Origin: an uncultured Emergencia sp.
GTDB lineage: Bacteria; Bacillota; Clostridia; Peptostreptococcales; Anaerovoracaceae
Direction of reading: 5' to 3'
Assembly (NCBI GenBank): GCA_902476665.1
Contig: CABSEO010000131.1
Coordinates: 1 to 6,082, forward strand
Length of the DNA stretch: 6,082 bases
Shown: positions 1 to 4,898 of the stretch, in pieces
How the letters are laid out: every line of letters starts with the position of its first letter
Position numbering within the stretch: position 1 is the first letter of the stretch
Translations under genes and position numbers: made by a program
Notes under the pieces: generated by a model
What the model saw: the letters and a program-made list of their open reading frames with translations, nothing else
Told to the model about the DNA's origin: nothing
Databases searched by the model: none

Positions 1-831
1 AGAAAAATTAATATTTTCAAATGTTCCATCTAAAGTCAGACTGTTTAATTTTAATGCCGGAATTGGACTTTGTTCAATATACACATGTCTTTCACTGGAA
101 AACTTCTTACCTGTCATGTAGTACACCATGTCCTCTTTGGACAGTTTTCCTTCTCCTGCTTCTGACTGAAACACATTTTTTCCGTTTCTCATGATCGTAT
201 AACTGTCACAGATTTCCGCAATCTCATCTAATTTATGACTTACAAATAAAACTGAGACGCCTTCCTCTTTCAGTTTTCTGACAATTTCAAACAGTCGCTC
301 GACCTCTCTGGTTGTCAATGCCGTTGTTGGCTCATCCATGATCAGCAGCCGTGCATTCTGTACAATTGCTCTGCAAATTGCTACCATCTGTTTTTGTGCC
401 ACATTCAGATCAGCCACATACATATCCGGATCTATATCAAACTGAACTTTTTTCAGGATGTCTTCTGCCTTTTTTCTTATTTCTTTCCAGTGAATCACAG
501 CGTTACCTTTTGCCACTGTAGAATACATCATGATATTTTCTGCAATTGTCATATTCGGGAACAGTGAAAAGTCCTGATAAATAACCTGTATACCTTCCGC
601 AATTGATTCTGAAGGGGAAATTTTCTTATATGGCTTATCATTTATATACATATCGCCACTGTCAAAAGGATGAAATCCGGAAATCACTTTAATCATTGTG
701 GACTTCCCACAACCATTTTCTCCGATCAGACTGCGAATTTCTCCTTCATTCATATTGAAATTCATTCCATTTAGTGCCATCGCACCGTAAAAAGATTTGT
801 ACATATTTTCAATCTTAACAATACTTTTCAA
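1..831 (-). CDS. Sugar ABC transporter ATP-binding protein, ribose/AI-2 type (3' part cut by window edge)
   Basis: This is the cytoplasmic ATPase of a sugar importer of the RbsA/MglA/LsrA class, which normally carries two nucleotide-binding domains in about 500 residues. The 277 codons visible hold the whole first domain: Walker A GENGCGKST (residues 37-45), Q-loop glutamine 86 (VIYQDFSLF), signature LNVAQKQMV (about 142-150), Walker B LLIMDEP (162-168) and switch histidine 199 (VSHKLDE). From about residue 257 the second domain begins and leaves the window. I chose a TTG start at 829-831 because GGTGGTGAT, eight of nine matches to the anti-SD complement, lies 7 bases before it; the first in-frame ATG is codon 10, after the conserved first strand. 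The signature has Asn where Ser is usual (LSxxQ). It follows the binding-protein gene in the same direction, so it belongs to that operon. The sugar is not identifiable from this gene. Family assignment is firm. Confidence 0.93.
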   Translation of the reverse strand, partial: MKSIVKIENMYKSFYGAMALNGMNFNMNEGEIRSLIGENGCGKSTMIKVISGFHPFDSGDMYINDKPYKKISPSESIAEGIQVIYQDFSLFPNMTIAENIMMYSTVAKGNAVIHWKEIRKKAEDILKKVQFDIDPDMYVADLNVAQKQMVAICRAIVQNARLLIMDEPTTALTTREVERLFEIVRKLKEEGVSVLFVSHKLDEIAEICDSYTIMRNGKNVFQSEAGEGKLSKEDMVYYMTGKKFSSERHVYIEQSPIPALKLNSLTLDGTFENINFS

Positions 832-834
832 ATT

Positions 835-843
835 ATCACCACC
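835..843 (-). promoter_or_regulatory. Ribosome binding site fixing the TTG start of the ABC ATPase
   Basis: On the minus strand GGTGGTGAT matches the Firmicute 16S tail complement GGAGGTGAT at eight of nine positions, and its GGTGG core is 7 bases from TTG at 829-831. The in-frame alternatives downstream (ATG at codon 10 and later) have no comparable site and would cut into the first conserved strand. Confidence 0.7.
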
Positions 844-860
844 CAGTATGTAGACAAGCA

Positions 861-883
861 AGGGGCTGTATAGCACAGCCCCT
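861..883 (-). terminator. GC-rich intercistronic hairpin between binding-protein and ATPase genes
   Basis: A perfect 9-bp stem (861-869 pairs with 875-883, core GGGGCTGT/ACAGCCCC) closes a 5-base loop. On the transcribed (minus) strand only a broken T-rich run (TTGCTTGTCT) follows, so it is a weak or partial terminator at best. It sits about 180 bases after the binding-protein stop and just before the ATPase ribosome binding site. Such hairpins are common in binding-protein-dependent operons. They stabilise the upstream mRNA or reduce read-through, so that binding protein exceeds ATPase. The role here is inferred from position. Confidence 0.6.
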
Positions 884-1062
884 ATTCCATTGTCCAATAT
901 TTAAAGTTTATGTAGCGGTTTAGTATCCTCACAGTTACGTAACAAAACGTATTTCTGATATACCTTTCACGATGGCATTTCATCTTGTATATTTCAAAAT
1001 TTTGTCAAAAACCATGTCAAAATTTCATGAGAGATACTATCTGCTGAACAGATGCAGGTTTA
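884..1062 (-). other. Intercistronic spacer with no supported gene
   Basis: This stretch separates the binding-protein stop codon from the intercistronic hairpin. I see a weak 5-bp hairpin (1039-1043 with 1049-1053) just after the stop and a perfect 10-bp palindrome GTTACGTAAC at 934-943. Two TTGACA-like words occur on the minus strand near 1000-1018 but have no -10 box at acceptable distance. A 33-codon minus-strand ORF (882-983) lacks a ribosome binding site. It is probably a long 3' untranslated or processed region of the binding-protein message. Confidence 0.4.
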
Positions 1063-2052
1063 TCAAAAATCATAATCGCTCATATTATCTGTGGTCACAT
1101 CTACCCAGGCAGCACCGAACACTGTATTATCTTTTACTGTACAGTTCTCGTATCCTGTTACTCCCAAATCGACACCATCTTCAATAGTTTCACCCTTGAG
1201 AACCATTTCTGCCAATGAACACATTGCTTCACCTGCATCTGCCGGATCCCAGAATGTAAATGTTTTAATTGTTCCACTGTTGAGATAATCTTTTGCCTGA
1301 GATACAAGGCATGTACCAGTCACAGCAATATCTCCAGCTTTTCCTGCTTCTTCAACTGCCATTGCAATTCCTGGCGGGTCATTAGTATCACAACCTATAA
1401 ATCCGCCGATTTCCGGATAAGTTGCAATTACTTCTTTAGCAGCGCTGTAAGCCGCTTCCTGACTGGAACCTTCAACCGGATCACATACCTGATACATATC
1501 CGGGTATTTTTCTTCCTGACGTTTAATAGCGCCCTCTGTCCACTGCTGATGTGATGCAGCTGTCAGAGTACCCATCATAATAACATATCCGCCTTTGCCT
1601 CCCATTTCCTCAGCAAGCAAATCCATCATGTGCGCACCATATTCCTGGTTTACAAATGCTTCCATATCGTAATCTACATTTTCAAGTCCTTCTGCTTCAT
1701 GAGAAATTACAACGATCCCGTTATCGCGTGCCTTCGCTAAAGTTGTCTCAACCGCCGACGGATCTGATGGAATGACTGTGATCGCATCAACACCTGATGC
1801 AATTGCATCTTCAATGCTGGAAATCTGTACTGCTGTGTCAGCATCACCAGTAGGACCTGACTGATATACTTCATTGCCTGATGCTTCCGCATACCTCTTG
1901 TTACCCACTTCCATTCTGTCCCACCAGGAAATGCCGATACATTTCGGAGTATTCGCAATTGTGTATGCATCAGCCAATACCGGAGCTGCTGTACTCACCA
2001 GCATAGCAGTTGCAGCAGAAATCGCAGTGATCATCATGCCCCTTTTTTTCAT
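1063..2052 (-). CDS. Secreted sugar ABC transporter substrate-binding protein (LsrB/RhaS-like, type 1 periplasmic fold)
   Basis: This 329-residue protein captures the sugar outside the cell and delivers it to the importer. Residues 1-29 are a signal peptide: KKR, a hydrophobic stretch, then VLADA, with a probable signal peptidase I cut after Ala27 or Ala29. No lipobox cysteine is present, which is unusual for a Gram-positive binding protein. The mature part has the pattern of the LsrB/rhamnose-binding branch: TPKCIGISWW (35-44), VDAITVIPSDP (88-98), SHQQW (167-171), CDTNDPP (221-227), FWDPADAG (267-274) and a C-terminal DYDF. Compared from memory with LsrB, the ligand-contact Lys (K37), Pro (226/227) and Asp (D269) are kept, but the Asp-Gln pair near residue 167 is Ser-His, so AI-2 is unlikely to be the ligand; another sugar is more plausible. 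AGGAGG at 2061-2066 lies 8 bases before ATG. First gene of the operon, divergent from the DeoR regulator. Confidence 0.92.
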   Translation of the reverse strand: MKKRGMMITAISAATAMLVSTAAPVLADAYTIANTPKCIGISWWDRMEVGNKRYAEASGNEVYQSGPTGDADTAVQISSIEDAIASGVDAITVIPSDPSAVETTLAKARDNGIVVISHEAEGLENVDYDMEAFVNQEYGAHMMDLLAEEMGGKGGYVIMMGTLTAASHQQWTEGAIKRQEEKYPDMYQVCDPVEGSSQEAAYSAAKEVIATYPEIGGFIGCDTNDPPGIAMAVEEAGKAGDIAVTGTCLVSQAKDYLNSGTIKTFTFWDPADAGEAMCSLAEMVLKGETIEDGVDLGVTGYENCTVKDNTVFGAAWVDVTTDNMSDYDF

Positions 2053-2060
2053 TTACATTA

Positions 2061-2066
2061 CCTCCT
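2061..2066 (-). promoter_or_regulatory. Ribosome binding site of the substrate-binding protein
   Basis: A perfect AGGAGG inside AAAAAGGAGGTAAT on the minus strand, 8 bases before the ATG at 2050-2052. It is stronger than the sites of the genes that follow, in keeping with high binding-protein output. Confidence 0.85.
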
Positions 2067-2072
2067 TTTTCT

Positions 2073-2104
2073 GTTTGTTTTCTTTTGTTTGTTTTCTTTT
2101 GTTT
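2073..2104 (-). repeat. 14-bp tandem repeat in the transporter mRNA leader
   Basis: The plus-strand unit GTTTGTTTTCTTTT occurs exactly at 2073-2086 and 2087-2100, with the first four bases of a third copy at 2101-2104. In the mRNA it reads as AAAAGAAAACAAAC repeats, purine-rich and unlikely to fold, ending just before the ribosome binding site. Each unit carries one ACAAAAG word. It could be a repressor operator array, or a ribosome standby or S1-type enhancer region. Its placement downstream of the promoter is certain; its role is not. Confidence 0.75.
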
Positions 2105-2202
2105 CTTTACTGTTTTTTATGTCCTTTTGTTCTGATATTTGTATTATATCCTTTTAATTTTTATATGTCAATGTATTTTTATGTATTTTTTCTTTCTTTT
2201 GT
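2082..2202 (-). promoter_or_regulatory. Candidate operator array: four ACAAAAG words around the transporter promoter
   Basis: Minus-strand ACAAAAG occurs at 2082-2088, 2096-2102, 2124-2130 and 2196-2202. The steps are 14, 28 (twice 14) and 72 bases. Relative to an inferred transcription start near 2136, three copies are downstream of the start and one is upstream of the -35 box, an arrangement that would suit repression with looping. Repeated short words at promoters are a known habit of DeoR-family regulators. The DNA is A/T-biased and one further copy lies inside the yhaN coding region (4305-4311), so chance is not excluded. Confidence 0.4.
2143..2171 (-). promoter_or_regulatory. Perfect consensus sigma-70/sigma-A promoter of the transporter operon
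   Basis: On the minus strand the -35 box TTGACA (2166-2171) and the -10 box TATAAT (2143-2148) are separated by exactly 17 bases (2149-2165). All 12 box positions match consensus. Transcription should begin near 2136, giving a leader of about 83 bases to the binding-protein ATG. A promoter this perfect is normally held down by a repressor, which fits the adjacent DeoR-family gene. Confidence 0.9.
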
Positions 2203-2213
2203 GTATTTTTTTT
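2172..2213 (-). promoter_or_regulatory. Phased A-tracts / UP-like element upstream of the transporter promoter
   Basis: The plus-strand decamer ATGTATTTTT is repeated exactly at 2171-2180 and 2181-2190, and a near copy GTGTATTTTT follows at 2201-2210. On the promoter strand this gives A-tracts at 10-base steps directly behind the -35 box. Helically phased A-tracts bend DNA and can contact the RNA polymerase alpha subunits. The tract spacing is seen directly; the activating role is inferred. Confidence 0.55.
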
Positions 2214-2317
2214 CTTTAATTGTGTAAATAATTAAATATATATATTATTATCATCATATTTGGTCATTTATAACAAATTGTTCAATTATCTTGTTTCTTT
2301 TATTTATTTTTATGTCG

Positions 2318-2354
2318 TTTACCTCTTTTTCTTTTTTTCTTTTTATGATAAAAT
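2318..2354 (+). promoter_or_regulatory. Tentative promoter zone of the DeoR regulator
   Basis: TATGAT (2344-2349) and the overlapping TAAAAT (2349-2354) resemble -10 boxes, and TTTACC (2318-2323) resembles a -35 box. However, no pair combines good boxes with normal spacing. A start in this zone would place the inverted repeat at 2385-2433 inside the leader mRNA. I give this only as the most likely zone, since the gene needs a promoter reading rightward. Confidence 0.25.
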
Positions 2355-2384
2355 GAAATCAGATTAAAATTAATAATAATGGAA

Positions 2385-2433
2385 AGGATACATATACAAC
2401 TATTTCACAGTAGTGCGTATCTTTATGTATCCT
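2385..2433 (+). promoter_or_regulatory. 10-bp inverted repeat in the DeoR leader, abutting the ribosome binding site
   Basis: AGGATACATA (2385-2394) is perfectly complementary to TATGTATCCT (2424-2433), across a 29-base interval that itself contains a small ACTA/TAGT hairpin (2399-2402 with 2411-2414). The right arm ends one base before AGGAGG at 2435-2440. It could be an RNA hairpin affecting translation of the regulator, or a two-site DNA operator for autoregulation. AAAGGATA at the left arm also occurs on the minus strand over the transporter -10 region (2147-2154). Confidence 0.55.
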
Positions 2434-2434
2434 C

Positions 2435-2440
2435 AGGAGG
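2435..2440 (+). promoter_or_regulatory. Ribosome binding site deciding the DeoR start
   Basis: A perfect AGGAGG lies 8 bases before ATG at 2449-2451. The alternative in-frame ATG at 2413 has no such site and would add 12 residues not typical of the family, so the downstream start is chosen. Confidence 0.88.
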
Positions 2441-2448
2441 AAATCACT

Positions 2449-3225
2449 ATGTTTCAAATTGAACGTCAGGAACAGATTCTTGAGTACATCAATCAGGCTC
2501 AAAAGGCCAATACTACTGAGCTTGCCCGGAAATTCAATGTATCTAAAGTAACGATCCGGCGCGATATCGAAGCCCTGGCTGCCTCCGGTCTGATTGTCAA
2601 GACGCATGGAGGCGCAGTAGCAACAAACACCAGTCTTATTCATGAGATACCTTACTCTTACAAGGCAGAGCGTAATCAATCTGCCAAAAAAAGTATTGGA
2701 ATAGCAGCTTCAAGATACATCAATGATGGAGATATCATCATTCTCGACTCAGGTTCCACTACTCTGGAAATTGCCAAAAACATCACCCAGAAAAATATTA
2801 CTGTCGTAACTGATGATATAAAAATCGCTATGGAATTATCCGGCAAATCTAATGTAACAGTCATTGTATGCGGAGGAACTCTCAGCGATCCAGTTTATAC
2901 TCTCACCGGAAATGTGGCTGTAGATTTCTTTTCACGTCTGCATGTAAACAAAGTCTTCCTTGGCTGTGATGCTGTAGATTTGGATTTTGGTATTTCAAAC
3001 CGTACATATGGAGAAGTTTATATCAAAACCGCCATGATAGAAGCAGCTGGCGAGATTATTATGGTAACTGACAATAGCAAGTTAGATCGTAAAGTTTTCT
3101 GTCATTTATGTGACATCTCAGTCATCGACAAACTTATCATCAACCAAATTGACGAAAGGAACCGCCGAGGCTTTCTTGAAAAAGGAGTTGAAATAATAAC
3201 CACCGACCCCATTCCCGTAGAATAG
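2449..3225 (+). CDS. DeoR-family transcriptional repressor of (phospho)sugar metabolism
   Basis: This 258-residue protein has the usual DeoR-family length and layout. An N-terminal winged helix-turn-helix begins with ERQEQILEYINQ (5-16) and continues NTTELARKFNVSKVTIRRDIEAL (helix-turn-helix, about 21-43) to the family mark THGGA (about 51-55). A C-terminal isomerase-like sensor domain has the phosphosugar-binding loop DSGSTTLEIAK (about 102-112), CGGTL, LGCDAVD and VTDNSKLDRKVF. Members of this family sense phosphorylated sugars and usually repress the neighbouring uptake or catabolic operon. It is divergent from the importer across a region rich in candidate operator repeats, so that operon is the likely target. 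The inducer cannot be named from sequence. The gene ends at a strong bidirectional terminator and is probably monocistronic. Confidence 0.93.
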   Translation: MFQIERQEQILEYINQAQKANTTELARKFNVSKVTIRRDIEALAASGLIVKTHGGAVATNTSLIHEIPYSYKAERNQSAKKSIGIAASRYINDGDIIILDSGSTTLEIAKNITQKNITVVTDDIKIAMELSGKSNVTVIVCGGTLSDPVYTLTGNVAVDFFSRLHVNKVFLGCDAVDLDFGISNRTYGEVYIKTAMIEAAGEIIMVTDNSKLDRKVFCHLCDISVIDKLIINQIDERNRRGFLEKGVEIITTDPIPVE

Positions 3226-3229
3226 GATC

Positions 3230-3275
3230 AAAAAGGGATATGAAAAACTCAATCGAGTTTTTCATATCCCTTTTT
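3230..3275. terminator. Bidirectional rho-independent terminator between convergent genes
   Basis: A perfect 21-bp stem (3230-3250 pairs with 3255-3275) closes a 4-base loop AATC. Read rightward it ends in a T-run after CCC (TTTTTATA), terminating the DeoR gene just after its stop codon. Read leftward it also ends in a T-run after CCC (TTTTTGAT), terminating the convergent yhaN-type gene whose stop lies at 3303-3305. Confidence 0.93.
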
Positions 3276-3302
3276 ATAAAGTCCATGTTATCAATTGTAA
3301 AC

Positions 3303-4865
3303 TTATTCCTCTGAAAGGCTTTGCAAACGATACGTGATTCCTTCTCTTTTCAGTATCTGAGCCTCTCTTTTATTGCAGGTGCTGATGATCACCTGTTTTT
3401 GCTCTTTTTCAAGCCAGTGAAGCACTGCTGCCAGCCTGGCTTCATCATACATCCCGAATACATCATCCAGGATCACAGGAAAGGTTTCCCCACCGCAAAG
3501 CAATTCAGAAGCTGCCATGCGAAGAGCAAAATACAGCTGTTCTATAGTACCTCTACTTAATCTCTGGGCAGGTATTATCCGCTCGCTGGTATTCACGCTG
3601 ATCTGAAGATCCGGGTCGATCAACACTTCCTGATACCTGCCATCTGTGATCTCACACAAGATCTGTGAAGTACGCTGCCGCAGCCGGTACCCTACCTGCC
3701 GGTGTATATTGCCTGATATCTGCTCAATGGTATCCATTGCAAGATTCAGCGCCTGGATCTCTATGTCCTCACTGACCGGCATCCAGATCTCCGATTCATA
3801 ATCCTTGTATTCTTCCTGCAGATTTTCAAAATCCACCCTTTTTTCTTCAAAGGATTCCTGCAGGGATTCTTTATTCCACTTCAGCTTCTCCTGCTGCTGG
3901 AGCCACCTGGTACGCAATCTGTTCTGGCTGGCCAGATCACGATCCAGCATACGCCGCCGCCCAAGATAATACAGGATCATCCCTATCCCAAGCAGAATAC
4001 AGAAATCCCATCCCAGCCTGGTGATCTGATCAGCAGCAGAAAACCTGCTAAAAAGTCCTACAATGCCCAGGATTACAGCCAATAAGGCTGCTGCAGTAAG
4101 AGCCAGGCGCCGTTTACGAAGAGCCTGGATCTTCCCTTCGATCATGTCAAGACCGCTGTCCTGTCCGGACCGGATCTGCAGCTTTTCTTCTTTCCTGGAT
4201 ACCTGGGATTGTCTCTCCTTCAATTCTTCAAGTTCCCGATTCAGATATTCCATTTTAGCATTCAGCTTTTCCTGCTCTTTTTCTGCTTCTTTTCTTTTTT
4301 TGTCCTTTTGTACCTGATAGCCTTTTCTGGACATCTTCAGCATCTGCATCGTTCTTCCCAGATCTACAGAGCTGTCCCCGGTCCCCTGGTAGCTGGCCAT
4401 ATAATTCTGTACCTCAGATGCCAGATCCTTGCCTGTAACGCTTTTCAGCTGCGCCACAGACACTGTATTGTCATATACAGCCTGGCTTACACCGCCCAGC
4501 AGCTGCTCCATTTGGCCATCCTCCACACCGGTCAGCTCTCCGGTACGAAGATTAAGCAGCTCCCCATTCTGGTTCTCTTTATAAAAATTACGAGTGAGCC
4601 GATAATCTTCGCCTCCGATTGAAAACCACAGACTCCCACCGTACTGTGCCGGATTCTCCCACGGCTCGTACCTGGTATAAATATCATTTCTGGAGGCCCG
4701 TCCCCGCTGCCTTGTGATTCCGTACAGCATACTTCTTACAAAGGTATGGACCGTGCTTTTCCCACTTTCATTTTCTCCGTAAAGTATGTTGATCCCCTGG
4801 GAAAACTCCAGAGTCTTGTCATGGATCTTTCCAAAATTCTTAATCGTCAGTCGTTTGAAGATCAT
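3303..4865 (-). CDS. yhaN: Short Rad50/SbcC/YhaN-type SMC-like ATPase with a transmembrane hairpin in its coiled coil
   Basis: This 520-residue protein has an ABC-type ATPase head split by a coiled coil, as in Rad50/SbcC. The N-terminal part has KRLTIKNFGKI (4-14), Walker A GENESGKST (30-38) and Q-loop Gln139. The C-terminal part has signature LSRGT (436-440), Walker B VILDD (464-468), a D-loop-like FGMYDEARL and VIISTC (492-497). Two charged helices (about 183-252 and 303-360) flank two hydrophobic segments (about 254-271 and 287-301). These are bounded by RKRR (250-253) and GRRR (302-305), so the coiled coils and head should lie in the cytoplasm. There is no CxxC zinc hook. SbcC and Bacillus YhaN are roughly twice as long. 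The second Walker B acid is Asp, as in RecF-like proteins, not Glu. It begins 33 bases after the nuclease gene with a weak AGGA site, and is presumably its partner in DNA end processing. Family call is firm; the gene symbol is by analogy. Confidence 0.88.
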   Translation of the reverse strand: MIFKRLTIKNFGKIHDKTLEFSQGINILYGENESGKSTVHTFVRSMLYGITRQRGRASRNDIYTRYEPWENPAQYGGSLWFSIGGEDYRLTRNFYKENQNGELLNLRTGELTGVEDGQMEQLLGGVSQAVYDNTVSVAQLKSVTGKDLASEVQNYMASYQGTGDSSVDLGRTMQMLKMSRKGYQVQKDKKRKEAEKEQEKLNAKMEYLNRELEELKERQSQVSRKEEKLQIRSGQDSGLDMIEGKIQALRKRRLALTAAALLAVILGIVGLFSRFSAADQITRLGWDFCILLGIGMILYYLGRRRMLDRDLASQNRLRTRWLQQQEKLKWNKESLQESFEEKRVDFENLQEEYKDYESEIWMPVSEDIEIQALNLAMDTIEQISGNIHRQVGYRLRQRTSQILCEITDGRYQEVLIDPDLQISVNTSERIIPAQRLSRGTIEQLYFALRMAASELLCGGETFPVILDDVFGMYDEARLAAVLHWLEKEQKQVIISTCNKREAQILKREGITYRLQSLSEE

Positions 4866-4898
4866 TCAATTCCTGTCCTCTCTGCTAACACCTGTTAA

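Larger units (their letters stand above)
2053..2448. other. Divergent AT-rich control region between transporter operon and DeoR regulator
   Basis: This 396-base gene-free stretch serves both directions. For the transporter (minus strand) it holds a leader of about 83 bases with a 14-bp tandem duplication, a perfect consensus promoter at 2143-2171 and phased A-tracts upstream. For the regulator (plus strand) it holds T-rich DNA with only weak promoter candidates around 2318-2370, then an inverted repeat (2385-2433) and a strong ribosome binding site. Positions 2214-2345 are almost pure A/T with a small palindrome AACAAATTGTT (2272-2282). I see no catabolite-repression (cre) consensus and no supported small gene. 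Confidence 0.8.

Noticed and set aside
934..943. Perfect 10-bp palindrome GTTACGTAAC in the intercistronic spacer
   Set aside because: Short, single, and without a nearby promoter that it could control.
882..983. 33-codon minus-strand ORF in the spacer between binding-protein and ATPase genes, ending at the hairpin
   Set aside because: No Shine-Dalgarno site precedes the ATG and the peptide shows no recognisable pattern; chance in non-coding spacer is the simpler explanation.
1000..1018. Two TTGACA-like -35 words on the minus strand before the ATPase gene
   Set aside because: No -10 box lies at 16-18 bases from either; the TATACA candidate is 11 and 23 bases away.
1063..2052. Reading the binding protein as an autoinducer-2 receptor (LsrB)
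   Set aside because: Several ligand residues recalled for LsrB are replaced and no lsrK/lsrF/lsrG gene is visible; only family membership is supported.
2413..2448. Upstream ATG giving a 270-residue DeoR protein
   Set aside because: No ribosome binding site, and the 12 extra residues are encoded by the inverted-repeat arm and Shine-Dalgarno region.
2053..2448. Catabolite-repression (cre) site near the sugar-operon promoter
   Set aside because: The region is nearly free of CG dinucleotides and no cre-like pseudo-palindrome was found.
3321..4622. Plus-strand ORFs opposite the yhaN-type gene, and similar antisense ORFs opposite the binding protein and yhaO
   Set aside because: They lie antisense to well-supported genes, lack ribosome binding sites and give low-complexity Leu/Phe/Ser-rich or Cys/His-rich translations typical of antisense frames.
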